The notes below the pieces were generated by a model, which had not been told where the DNA came from, did not search any database, and saw only the letters and a program-made list of their open reading frames with translations. The position numbers were made by a program, and so were the translations under genes. Positions 21,301 to 28,906 of a stretch of 32,771 bases of DNA are shown piece by piece. Numbering within the stretch: the first letter of the stretch is position 1; the number at the start of each line of letters is the position of its first letter. The DNA is taken from positions 1-32,771 of the forward strand of contig JAGLHT010000026.1 in NCBI GenBank assembly GCA_023143455.1, written 5' to 3'. This DNA is from Desulfobacterales bacterium (GTDB lineage: Bacteria; Desulfobacterota; Desulfobacteria; Desulfobacterales; Desulfobacteraceae).

Positions 21301-22520
21301 TGATCCTTTGATTCTTCATTGAAACTCTCCAAAAATTCTGGATCAATATCGGTCATCCCTGAGGTTTCTAAGGCTTCATCCTTTACAATGGGTGTTTTTA
21401 AAGTTTTTACTGGTTTTACCTCTGGCTGATCTATCGGCTGATCTATCGGTTCGGAAATACTCTCAAGCTCGGTTTCTGGTTTGTTATCAGCATCAACAGA
21501 AGGGATTTGCTCTATATTAATGACAGCAGCATATGAATCAGCCATGATAGCGTTGAATACGCTATTCATTTTATCAATCTCAGTGTCAATGTTAATTTCA
21601 GGGTTGATTGAAAGTTTCTCGAGTATATCTGTGCCATCCAGCATAGCTTCTATGATTTCTGGTGATAAGCTATCAGATTCATCATGTAACCAGTCAAGAA
21701 AGTCTTCAAACCCATTCCCAAAACTTGCAACCGATTTAATACCTATTACTGCTGCAGCGCCTTTTAAAGTGTGTACTGAACGCCTAACAGAATGCAGTAT
21801 CTCCCGGGATACATTACTAATATCTGTCCTGTCAGTAATGGAAGGTGCAAGCAGATTAAGTTTTTGCCCGATATTATTCAAATGATCCTTTGATTCTTCA
21901 TTGAAACTCTCCAAAAATTCTGGATCAATATCATTCATTTCAGATTTTGGCATTCCTGAGTCAGCCATTTTTGATGGCATATCAGGCGGTAGATCCTCTA
22001 ATTTTTCCTTCGGGCTGTCATCTTCATCTTCATCTTCACCAAAGAAATCCAGATCAAGATCTTCAAATGAATCATCATCCTCAAAGTCATCATCCTCAAA
22101 GTCATCATCATTAATGCTATCCGCATATAAATTTTTAAATTCATCAAAGGCTGATAAAGTGGTTTGAAAGAGTTTACTTTTTACATTCTTCTTTGTTTTC
22201 AAAGAAGAACAATATGTATTTATGTGCGGGATGGTTTTAGTAATAAAATCTATGAGCTGTGGACTCCAGATCATTTTACCTTTCATGATATCATCTATAA
22301 CCCCATTTATCAGCGCCGCAGTATTAGTAAGTTCATCTAAATTTGCCATGGAAGCAACGCCCATGATAGTGGATGAATGGTCATGCAATTTTGTTGTTAC
22401 CTGCATTTCATCACTCTCTTTAACTGTTAGCTGAAAGAGAAACTTTTCCATCTCAGGCAGAAGGCTCTTAATTTCTTTAATAAGCTTTAGAAAGATTACC
22501 TTGTTCAGTGGCTCTGTCAT
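18393..22520 (-). CDS. Hybrid chemotaxis histidine kinase CheA with three tandem Hpt modules and a C-terminal receiver (ChpA/PixL-like)
   Basis: A 1375-residue signalling kinase. Residues 1-105 form an Hpt-like helical domain with Lys 44 where the phospho-His should be. An Asp/Glu-rich linker covers about 138-168. Three near-identical modules of about 180-197 residues follow (195-388, 389-585, 586-765), each with DPEFLESFNEESKDHL and an intact HTLKGAAAVIG; phospho-His are H250, H444 and H641. A P3 dimerisation region, an HATPase domain (N box with N965, G1 DDGKG 1005-1009, G2 GRGVGMD from 1056), a CheW-like regulatory domain (about 1095-1230) and a receiver domain (D1256, D1257, phospho-acceptor D1300, K1352) complete it. 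Multiple Hpt plus a fused receiver is typical of Pil-Chp and Pix systems, where the fused receiver may act as a phosphate sink. A strong Shine-Dalgarno precedes the ATG. Confidence 0.93.
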   Translation of the reverse strand: MTEPLNKVIFLKLIKEIKSLLPEMEKFLFQLTVKESDEMQVTTKLHDHSSTIMGVASMANLDELTNTAALINGVIDDIMKGKMIWSPQLIDFITKTIPHINTYCSSLKTKKNVKSKLFQTTLSAFDEFKNLYADSINDDDFEDDDFEDDDSFEDLDLDFFGEDEDEDDSPKEKLEDLPPDMPSKMADSGMPKSEMNDIDPEFLESFNEESKDHLNNIGQKLNLLAPSITDRTDISNVSREILHSVRRSVHTLKGAAAVIGIKSVASFGNGFEDFLDWLHDESDSLSPEIIEAMLDGTDILEKLSINPEINIDTEIDKMNSVFNAIMADSYAAVINIEQIPSVDADNKPETELESISEPIDQPIDQPEVKPVKTLKTPIVKDEALETSGMTDIDPEFLESFNEESKDHLNNIGRQLNLLSSFINQKTDIFDGYREILHSTRRSVHTLKGAAAVIGIKPVANFGNEFEDFLDWLHDESDILSPEIIEAMLDGADILEKLAINPEIKIDTEIDKMNSVFNAIIADASDAVLNIEQTPSVDTDNKPKAELESISEPTDQIEVEQIKTFQTPIVNDEASDDEDSKIDSSQMTDIDPEFLESFNEESKDHLYNIGQKLNLLSPLINDKTDINDEYQEILHSIRRSVHTLKGAAAVIGIKSVASFGNEFEDFLDWLHDESDSLSPVIITAMLDGTDILEILSVNPETKIDKDIAEMNSVFKAIIADSSEAVLNKEQIHSTDVDKKQKTTFKSIDKTKELPIDQPEVGQIKISKTLRVDMGKVDQMIGLIGDMTINLSSHEDSSEFLQTTLNEFDNTMKRLKGIALNLETGFELATIPHLNAVTGSVQKENQNINEFDPLEMDRYSDLHIMIRSLNEAVADLNSIMDQTSKAQNLWRSIMGRQRRVVTEIQNSMQLIKMTPFSTLSNRLHNTVRESARVTKKSVRLILKGDSTEMDSHVWNVLIDPLMHLLRNSVDHGIESPDERKKSKKSSQATIRIRCIRRGSWMNIHFSDDGKGLDYNAIRNKASKLYPKTDVSAMDNNELTSLIFKHGFTIKTEATTISGRGVGMDVVDHAVKQLNGNIEVISTEGKGIEFILRLPIEVAQLPALLVNFGQQEFAVPLRDINRVFKISHKQSMKNNFELDNVALPLLRPTEIMGLKPMIQPIDKNPFALYVDVGKESGILVTDAIIGKRNVVFKHLGSHLHNQVPCIAGATIMGNGSLIPIINTEELFLKQKPHPPIELVENVDLKTAIDSPLLKVLIVDDSISIRKVLSNFISNQGWHPSVAKDGVDAMEMIRQHSFDLILLDIEMPRMNGFDVLQSLQMHLDYSNIPVLMLTSRSAKKYKNKATELGAKGFVTKPFQDDELLSLINGLIEPALSTGN
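20226..21938 (-). repeat. Three tandem in-frame repeats of about 540-590 bp encoding Hpt modules
   Basis: Unit 1 is 21357-21938, unit 2 is 20766-21356 and unit 3 is 20226-20765. The Hpt core is almost identical at protein level between units and strongly similar at DNA level, while the linkers after each core differ in length and sequence. The pattern fits recent internal duplication, perhaps maintained by gene conversion. Confidence 0.92.
22074..22110 (-). repeat. 15-bp tandem repeat in the acidic linker of CheA
   Basis: Two perfect 15-base copies (22074-22088 and 22089-22103) plus a 7-base partial copy encode repeated Asp/Glu/Phe text in the linker. In-frame copy-number change would alter linker length without breaking the gene. 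Confidence 0.75.
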
Positions 22521-22526
22521 AAATTG

Positions 22527-22534
22527 CCTCCTTT
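22527..22534 (-). promoter_or_regulatory. Strong Shine-Dalgarno (AAAGGAGG) of the hybrid cheA gene
   Basis: Reading the minus strand, AAAGGAGG lies 6 bases before the cheA ATG. It is one of the two best ribosome-binding sites in the cluster, with that of the periplasmic binding protein, and it fixes the start at 22520. Confidence 0.8.
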
Positions 22535-22553
22535 GCCAACCCGCAGAGTAAGG

Positions 22554-23195
22554 TTATGCAATAGAAAAGTCATGTAAGTCGCTTGAGGAAAGGAATTTGT
22601 TCAGGTCAAAAAGGAATATTGCTTTTTGAACATTCTCTTTCTCGTAGAATGCTTGGCCGGAAAAATGTTTGGAAAGCATGTCATTATTTTGAGTTTTGTT
22701 TAATTTTTTGGTAATTAAAGAGTATAGGGGCCGAGTCGCAAGAATTTTATTAACAGTAATGGCTATTTTCATTTTATGATTATGGACAATGAGATAAGGT
22801 TTGGTATCAACTGGCATATTTGCCGTATTATTTTTAGTATCAAAGAAAAGATTAAGATTTACGACTGAAATAATTTCCCCTCGAATATTTGTAATACCAG
22901 TTATCCAGTCAGGGAGCAGTGGAAGTGGTTGTACTGGTAGATGCTCTCCTGCTTCCAGAACTGTAGCTAAAGGGATCGCAAGTTGTTTGTCTCCAAGCTC
23001 AAAACAAATATGCCGTCCGATATCTATTCTGTCCTGATCTTCCTCAAGATCAAAGGTATTATCCCGCTTAAGGTCCTGTGCGGTTTTTATCTCACTTTCA
23101 ATGCCGACAATCAATTCTTTAAGTTCGAGTTCTACGCCAGTATCAAGCTTAGAATCACTCTTTGGCTTAGATTTTTTCCTCTCGGTTTTTTTCAT
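22554..23195 (-). CDS. cheW: CheW-type adaptor protein
   Basis: A CheW coupling protein of 213 residues from ATG 23195; a GAAGGA site sits about 10 bases upstream. In-frame TTG 23216 and GTG 23213 would add 6-7 residues and overlap cheY. The first 60 residues are a basic then acidic extension (KKTERKKSKPKSDSK). The CheW domain starts near GRHICFELGDKQLAIPLATV and contains the core motif LPDWITGITNIRGEIISVVNL, matching the conserved 'gv.NlRG.ilpV.dL'. It should bridge the MCP array and the hybrid CheA encoded 33 bases downstream. Position directly before cheA mirrors PilI/PixI. Confidence 0.9.
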   Translation of the reverse strand: MKKTERKKSKPKSDSKLDTGVELELKELIVGIESEIKTAQDLKRDNTFDLEEDQDRIDIGRHICFELGDKQLAIPLATVLEAGEHLPVQPLPLLPDWITGITNIRGEIISVVNLNLFFDTKNNTANMPVDTKPYLIVHNHKMKIAITVNKILATRPLYSLITKKLNKTQNNDMLSKHFSGQAFYEKENVQKAIFLFDLNKFLSSSDLHDFSIA

Positions 23196-23202
23196 CTTAA
23201 GC

Positions 23203-23571
23203 TTATCCTTCACCAACTATTTGCTCAATCTCTTTAAGTAATAAAGAATCTTCACATGGTTTGGTCAAATAAACATCAGCGCCTTGTTTTTCTCCCCAGA
23301 ATTTATCAGATTTCTGGTTTTTGCTTGTTAACAGGATGATAGGGATATGTTTCAGTTCAGGTGATTTTTTCATTTTTCTACAAGCCTGGAATCCATCCAT
23401 GTGAGGCATAATAACATCAAGAACAACAAGGTCAGGTTTCTCAGCTAGTGCCTTTTCTAACGCTTGTTTTCCATCAGTTGCAGTGATGATATCATAATTT
23501 TTTAGGACAGCAGACACAGCTTTTAATCCGGTGGGGCTGTCATCTACAATAAGTATCTTTTTTTTAGCCAT
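23203..23571 (-). CDS. Single-domain response regulator, CheY/PilH-like
   Basis: A 122-residue stand-alone receiver domain. Acidic pocket D10-D11, phospho-acceptor D52 in VVLDVIMPHMDG, T82 and K104 (YLTKP) are all present, so it should be phosphorylated by the clustered CheA. The text is closest to PilH/PixH-like receivers (KKILIVDDSPTGLKAVSAVLK). It has a GGGAGA site before the ATG and its own candidate promoter upstream; its stop overlaps the region used to initiate the downstream cheW. Confidence 0.92.
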   Translation of the reverse strand: MAKKKILIVDDSPTGLKAVSAVLKNYDIITATDGKQALEKALAEKPDLVVLDVIMPHMDGFQACRKMKKSPELKHIPIILLTSKNQKSDKFWGEKQGADVYLTKPCEDSLLLKEIEQIVGEG

Positions 23572-23605
23572 TTTTTTGTCTCCCGAGTATATTGTTTAAT
23601 GTTAA

Positions 23606-23634
23606 AGTATAAAAAAATCCTTTATTTAATTCAA
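23606..23634 (-). promoter_or_regulatory. Candidate internal sigma70-type promoter upstream of cheY
   Basis: On the minus strand, TTGAAT (23634-23629) and TATACT (23611-23606) are separated by 17 bases. A transcript would start about 28 bases before the cheY ATG. The gap of 66 bases between the two regulators is the largest inside the cluster. The region is AT-rich, so chance matches are possible. Confidence 0.45.
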
Positions 23635-23637
23635 TCT

Positions 23638-24501
23638 TTATTTCATATGCTTTTCCACTTCAGTGATCAGATTATCCGGATCAAACGGCTTTGTGAGATA
23701 AGCATTGGCAGATGAGAGTTTTCCTTTAACCTTGTCTGTGAATTTTGCTTTGCTGGTTAACATAAGTACTGGTGTCGTTTTTAATTCATTATTGTGTCTG
23801 ATCATATACAGGACGCTATATCCATCTAATTTAGGTAGCATCACATCCAATACAACAAGATTGGGCTGTTCAATAGCAAGTTTGCTTAATGCATCAATAC
23901 CGTTATCTGCTTCAACAACAAGAAAACCATTGTTCTGAAGATTCATTTTAATAACTTTTCTGGTAGTTGGACTGTCTTCTACAACAAGTATCTTTTTTAT
24001 TATTGAAGCATCAAATGGACCTAAGGCTTCTTTTATTGAATACTTAGAAGCAAGGAACCTGTGACAATATTGTTTAAATGTTATCCGGTTCTCATAGTCA
24101 TTTATTTTTAAAGATAGTCTATATATCAGATTTTCAACTAATTTTACCGGATAATCAAATCTATTGAATCCAAAGTTGGAGATTGTGTTGTTTAAAAGCT
24201 TTACTGAACCTGGACCAATAAATCGGGTAAGTGTGTCAGCAATATAATCAAGGTCTGGATTACTTAACAGCTGTATATTTTGTAGTACAAAATTTATAAG
24301 CCCAAGTTTATACAATTCTACTATAATCTTACCCACTTTGGTAGCAGAAAAACCTGTGGCCAGTAAAATATCTTTTACTGACTTTTCTCCATCCAGTGTA
24401 TTAAGCAGTTTGATCATTTCCTTATCAATTTTATATTTAACTGAAAATTTAGTAGATCGCTTAAACACTGACTTTAAAAATTTGGCTTTATTAATTTTCA
24501 T
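23638..24501 (-). CDS. Response regulator with N-terminal winged-helix/PatA-like region and C-terminal receiver (PixG-like layout)
   Basis: A 287-residue protein. Residues 25-75 (LLNTLDGEKSVKDILLATGF then KVGKIIVELYKLGLI) have the pattern of a small winged-helix domain common in PatA-type and DUF4388 proteins. Residues 82-150 form a helical segment with a DYIADTLTRFIGPGSVKLL motif, similar to the 'l...vGP.a..l' domain found next to such modules. The receiver covers about 168-287, with E175-D176, phospho-acceptor D219 (VVLDVMLPKLDG), T249 and K271. Having the output region before the receiver is the PatA/PixG arrangement and not the usual DNA-binding regulator. The output partner is unknown. 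The ATG has no obvious ribosome-binding site, so coupling to the gene 22 bases upstream is plausible. Confidence 0.78.
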   Translation of the reverse strand: MKINKAKFLKSVFKRSTKFSVKYKIDKEMIKLLNTLDGEKSVKDILLATGFSATKVGKIIVELYKLGLINFVLQNIQLLSNPDLDYIADTLTRFIGPGSVKLLNNTISNFGFNRFDYPVKLVENLIYRLSLKINDYENRITFKQYCHRFLASKYSIKEALGPFDASIIKKILVVEDSPTTRKVIKMNLQNNGFLVVEADNGIDALSKLAIEQPNLVVLDVMLPKLDGYSVLYMIRHNNELKTTPVLMLTSKAKFTDKVKGKLSSANAYLTKPFDPDNLITEVEKHMK

Positions 24502-24523
24502 TATTATATTTTCTTAAATACAG

Positions 24524-25792
24524 CTAATATTCAAGTTCCGGCGTTTTACCCGCTACCTTGCGAAGTTGTTGCCAAAACGTTTTGCTACGCGCTGCTTCTT
24601 CTCCTGACAAGGTGTCGATAATTTCAAAATAATCCTGTTTAAATTTATCCTTTTGTACCTCTTCTGCCTTTTTACAGACTACCACATGAACAGTTTGTAC
24701 AGATTGATGATCAAAGGCTCGCCATTGTTGTTCGTCTTTTAAAGAGACATATTTATGGTTTTCAAGTGCCTCTATAACTGTTCTTGTATTAAAGGTCCCT
24801 GCACGTTCAACCGCTTCTTTATACTGATGTAAACTGGTATAGGCAGAGCCGGCTGCAGAGGACGGATAGGATTGGTATTTTTCAGCATACTCCTCCACAA
24901 ATTGTTTTCCTTTAGCATAGTTATATCTAAAAGGGACATTCCAACTCCAGGGAACAGCTCCAATAACATTTTCCATAACCTTTGGTCCGGCGCCTGAAGC
25001 CATGTCTAAAGTGAGATTGGGAACCAAAATGGCTTGGAATTTTTTCTTTAATCCCATCTTTTCAAGCATTGTAAGAGCACGTACCATATCATCGCCAAAC
25101 AACACCAGAACCAATACTTGAGGTTTCACTACTTTTGCCATGGACAGAGCATTGGAAAAGTCTTTATAAGTGGCGCCAGGAAAGGGGGTATAAAATCTTC
25201 GATGCCTATTCTCGTTGTTGGTCATACTGAAAGTGCGAATGGAATCTTCTGTGGTTCGTCCCCAAGTATAGTCGGCAGTAATATAAAAAAACTTTTTACT
25301 GGACAACTTTTCTTTCATTAAATAGTTGGAAATAGCCTTGGCACCCATCCATGCATTGTAGCATTCTCTGAACATATACTTATGTCCCTCAGTACCAGTA
25401 GTGGCATTGGAGTAAGTCAGTGTTCCAAAATACAATTTCTCTCTGGATTTAGCTATTTTACCCCCGGCAATGGCAACAGCACCTGAAGAGCCGCCTAAGA
25501 TCATTTCGCATCCTTCTTTATCAATCAATTCAAGGACATTTTTTGTGGAAACAGCAGGTTTAGATTGTGTATCTCTGATGACCAACTGGATTTTTCTGTT
25601 AAGAATCCCTCCATTATTGTTAATCTCTTCAATAGCTAGTATTGCCCCATTATGCTGGGCTTTACCAATGCTTGAATAGGGACCTGTCTGCGGGTAATTC
25701 AGTCCGATTTTGATATCCTTAGCCAAACCATTTTGAGAGCAGAAGAGAGAAAGTAGTAGAATAGGAATAAGACCCCGTTTAAGATATACCAT
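24524..25792 (-). CDS. Periplasmic ligand-binding protein, branched-chain amino acid/urea-amide type, orphan in a chemosensory cluster
   Basis: A 422-residue exported type I binding protein of the LivJ/UrtA/FmdD family. A signal peptide (residues 1-24, ending NGLA) precedes KDIKIGLNYPQTGPYSSIG, the family's opening strand and ligand loop. Later hallmarks are AIEEINNNGGILNRKIQLVIRD, ILGGSSGAVAIA and YFYITADYTWGR-like text, with AAGSAYTSLHQYKEAVERAG near the C-terminus. No permease or ATPase gene is nearby; it sits between the MCP and a response regulator gene, 33 bases downstream of the MCP. It is most likely a sensor component that presents a small ligand to the MCP. A strong AAGGAGG site precedes the ATG. 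Ligand unknown. Confidence 0.85.
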   Translation of the reverse strand: MVYLKRGLIPILLLSLFCSQNGLAKDIKIGLNYPQTGPYSSIGKAQHNGAILAIEEINNNGGILNRKIQLVIRDTQSKPAVSTKNVLELIDKEGCEMILGGSSGAVAIAGGKIAKSREKLYFGTLTYSNATTGTEGHKYMFRECYNAWMGAKAISNYLMKEKLSSKKFFYITADYTWGRTTEDSIRTFSMTNNENRHRRFYTPFPGATYKDFSNALSMAKVVKPQVLVLVLFGDDMVRALTMLEKMGLKKKFQAILVPNLTLDMASGAGPKVMENVIGAVPWSWNVPFRYNYAKGKQFVEEYAEKYQSYPSSAAGSAYTSLHQYKEAVERAGTFNTRTVIEALENHKYVSLKDEQQWRAFDHQSVQTVHVVVCKKAEEVQKDKFKQDYFEIIDTLSGEEAARSKTFWQQLRKVAGKTPELEY

Positions 25793-25825
25793 GCTTACCT
25801 CCTTTTTATATTATTCTATATTGGC

Positions 25826-28800
25826 TTAATTTATCAAATCAGATTCATCCAGTATTTCAATTTGATCTATCAGGTCAAATTCATCAATCTCGGTTTCTTG
25901 CTCATCAATATCAGTAGTCCAAGCTACATCAGTTTCGTCAGGTACTAGCTTAAACTCTGCAACTGACTGCAACATTTCAGTAGCTGTTGATGCCATATTC
26001 TTCATGGATTCCGAGGCCTTTTTAGTTTCTTCAGCAGTATCTGAACTGATAATACCAATCTCACTCATTTGTTTTGCAAGTTGTGCTGTTGTGTCAGCTT
26101 GTTTTTTTGAAGTTGCAGCAAGACCAGAAATCAATTTTGCCACGTCATTTGAACTCCCTGTGATTTCCTTAAGTCTTGAAAGAGCCTGTTGTGACAAGGA
26201 AGTACCGTTAACAACTTCTTGGATACTCGCGTCCATACTGATACCCGCTGCAGTGATCTCTAATAAAATATTTTTGATTAAGGTTTCAATTTGCCTGGTT
26301 GAGCCAGCAGCCTGTTCCGCCAAACGCTGAATTTCCTCTGCTACAACTGCAAAGCCACGACCTTCTTCACCTGCCGATGCAGCTTGAATGGAAGCGTTCA
26401 AAGCTAGAATCGATGTGCGGTCTGAAATGTCATTAATTGTCTTGGTAAAGTCACTAATCTCCTGAGAACTTTCACCCAAGCGTTTAATTGCCCGAGCTGT
26501 ATCCTGAACATTTTCACGAATGGTTTCCATAGCACGACTTGTATTCTCAACAACCTTGGCTCCATCCTCTGCAACCTGGCTTGAGAGTTTTGAGGTGTCA
26601 GCTGATTTTTCAGCTTTTTGTGCTGCATCTTCAATCGCGGTAGTCAATGAATTCATTTCATCAACAGCATTGTTAATTAAACCAGATTGATTAATACTAT
26701 GCTGTGCCAAGTCTCCTGTGGATGAACTTAAGTCATTGGCAGTGGAAAAAACCTGTTCCGATGATAGTTTAATTTTGCCAAATGCTTCACTCAATTCTTC
26801 TAACATCATATTGAGGGAATCAGCCAAGGTTCCAGTAGCATCTTCCCTTACTGTTGTTCGCATACTTAAATCACCATCAGCAAGTTCTGAAATCTCATCA
26901 AGAAGTGTCATGATTGAATCTTGAAGATGGTCATGATCTTTTTGACTGGTTTGCATAAGAGATTGGGTGGCTGCGATCATATTATTAAAGGAGGATGCCA
27001 TGACACCGATTTCATCCTTACTTGTTATCTGTACCCTTGCTTCATAATCACCCTGATCAACTCTTTTGAATACCCTCATAATCTGATCAATGGGTTCTGT
27101 TATGCCCTTAGAAACCAGCAGACTGATAACAAGAATAGCTATTAAAGCGATTCCAAGACCTAACACAGTAGTCCTGAAAAGATTTGCAATGGGCTGGTTA
27201 ATTTGTTTTAAATTTACCTCTCTTATAAGTGCCCAATTGATATCTTTAAATTTAAATGGAGTCCAGGCAGTTAGTACATCTTCGCTTATATTGTTTACAG
27301 TTTTTTTAGCACCGTGTTTCCCTTGAAGAGCTTGGGCAACTATTGGAGTGTCCATAGCAGCTTTTGGATTAAGCCTTGTGGATTTAACATTGTACTTTTC
27401 GGCAAATTCAGATTCAGTACGCCATAGTTTGTCCTGACCGATCAGAAAACTTTGGGCAGATTTAATTTTGTCCCCTTTAATCTTCTTAAGCCCTAAAATC
27501 TCGTCAAGGTGAGTTGATGCTATTTGGAATGCAACAATGAATTCTATACCATTATGGATAACAGGTTTAGCCATAAAGGCGGTGGGTTTATTCCCTGCTG
27601 GTTCGTAAGAACTATAATCACTTACAACCATCTGCTGAGTTTTAAGAACTTTTGAAACCACATTGGCAAGACCTGAATTTTTATATGGTCCTGAAAAAAG
27701 GTTGGTCTGGAAATCAGATAATTGCTGGACTGAATAAAAAACATATCCATCAGCTCCGATGAGATAAAGATCAGGAAAACCATAGGTGGCAGCAGCGTGT
27801 GCCAAGTAGCTCTTTTCTGATTCAGGGATCTTTGGTGAAGCAACTTCGGCTTGATCCATTTCGATCATCAGCGCATATTTGTTTCCTGCAATGTTAATAG
27901 GTGCATAAGAGGTTAGAACAAGCTCACCCAGATAGTTAATATTAGCTTGGTTTCCTTGTATTCCCTCCAGAGCTTTTACAACCAGTTCATTATCCACAGG
28001 AAACGCCGGGTTGGCAATTGTGATTTCATCAAATTTTTTGGAGTTTGAACGAAACATTTTATCATGGCCCACCAGGTAACTTTCACCATCTTTTCCAAGA
28101 CCCATGGATTCTTTTAAAATCGGATCAAGGGAGGTGTTAGCCATTCGAAACAGAGCAATGCCAGCAAGAGTGCCGCGATCTTTAACAGGATTATAAAAAT
28201 ATGCAGTAGGTTCATTATTTCTTAAATATGAAAGCTTAAAGTCGAGAAAACCTGTTCCTTTTGTAGCTTTTTTATAAGCCTTATATTCAGGGGTTCCAGG
28301 ATATTTTTTCAAGGAAATCCCCGGTTTAACAAAGCCGTCGCTTACATAAAGCACTTTGCCACTTGGATCGATAAGCATCATTGAGTCAAAACCACGAATC
28401 TTAATGAATTTAGATAAAACCGAATCAAATTGCCTGCGAGATTTGGCAGTAGATATTCTAAATGCCATTATCATTTCTATAAGTTGGGGGCTTGAGACAA
28501 AGGTTTTGGTGGAAGCCATTGATTCCTTAAAAAAGTTCTCAATCAGAGTTTTTTTCAAGTGCTTTATTGTGTCCATTTTATTAAATGCATTAAATCGAAG
28601 CTGATAAACATCTTCAGTAATCTTATCAATGTTTTTGGACCGTTCAATAAAATAGTTTTGTAGATCCATCTCCTGAAACAGAACAGTAGATGTCATATTA
28701 TTTAATAATCTTTTATGAAATAATTCGGAAGCCATTATATAGTTGATAACACCAATAATAGATAGGGGTACAAGAGAGATAAGCATAAGCCATAATATAA

Positions 28801-28882
28801 GCTTTCCCCTGATACTTTGACCCAGACCAAAAAAGCCTAAGTATTTTTTTTCTTTTTTTGTTTTCTTTAGCTCTTGTGCCAT
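25826..28882 (-). CDS. Methyl-accepting chemotaxis protein with duplicated periplasmic sensor (PilJ-type signalling domain)
   Basis: A 1018-residue transmembrane chemoreceptor. TM1 is at about 27-50 and TM2 at about 570-592, leaving a periplasmic region of about 520 residues. That region holds two related Cache-like modules (about 164-345 and 370-556): each has a 'D..G.v.y' strand, then a SYLVGHDK / SFLIGQDK element and a LTSYAPINI / LTAWTPFKF element before TM2-proximal text. Two HAMP-like segments follow (593-645, 650-705), then a long coiled coil with the hairpin tip at 822-857 (SILALNASIQAASAGEEGRG, then FAVVAEEIQRLAE), which is the PilJ-type version. The C-terminus is an acidic tail, without a CheR-binding pentapeptide. 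It likely senses a ligand directly or through the neighbouring binding protein. Confidence 0.93.
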   Translation of the reverse strand: MAQELKKTKKEKKYLGFFGLGQSIRGKLILWLMLISLVPLSIIGVINYIMASELFHKRLLNNMTSTVLFQEMDLQNYFIERSKNIDKITEDVYQLRFNAFNKMDTIKHLKKTLIENFFKESMASTKTFVSSPQLIEMIMAFRISTAKSRRQFDSVLSKFIKIRGFDSMMLIDPSGKVLYVSDGFVKPGISLKKYPGTPEYKAYKKATKGTGFLDFKLSYLRNNEPTAYFYNPVKDRGTLAGIALFRMANTSLDPILKESMGLGKDGESYLVGHDKMFRSNSKKFDEITIANPAFPVDNELVVKALEGIQGNQANINYLGELVLTSYAPINIAGNKYALMIEMDQAEVASPKIPESEKSYLAHAAATYGFPDLYLIGADGYVFYSVQQLSDFQTNLFSGPYKNSGLANVVSKVLKTQQMVVSDYSSYEPAGNKPTAFMAKPVIHNGIEFIVAFQIASTHLDEILGLKKIKGDKIKSAQSFLIGQDKLWRTESEFAEKYNVKSTRLNPKAAMDTPIVAQALQGKHGAKKTVNNISEDVLTAWTPFKFKDINWALIREVNLKQINQPIANLFRTTVLGLGIALIAILVISLLVSKGITEPIDQIMRVFKRVDQGDYEARVQITSKDEIGVMASSFNNMIAATQSLMQTSQKDHDHLQDSIMTLLDEISELADGDLSMRTTVREDATGTLADSLNMMLEELSEAFGKIKLSSEQVFSTANDLSSSTGDLAQHSINQSGLINNAVDEMNSLTTAIEDAAQKAEKSADTSKLSSQVAEDGAKVVENTSRAMETIRENVQDTARAIKRLGESSQEISDFTKTINDISDRTSILALNASIQAASAGEEGRGFAVVAEEIQRLAEQAAGSTRQIETLIKNILLEITAAGISMDASIQEVVNGTSLSQQALSRLKEITGSSNDVAKLISGLAATSKKQADTTAQLAKQMSEIGIISSDTAEETKKASESMKNMASTATEMLQSVAEFKLVPDETDVAWTTDIDEQETEIDEFDLIDQIEILDESDLIN

Positions 28883-28906
28883 TTTTTCACCTTTTATATA
28901 TAAGAA

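Noticed and set aside
20226..21938. Repeated DNA as a CRISPR array or mobile repeat
   Set aside because: The units are long, in frame and encode Hpt domains.
19627..22434. Several plus-strand frames of 70-160 codons across cheA
   Set aside because: They are antisense shadows of the hybrid cheA gene; three of them resemble each other only because the Hpt repeats do.
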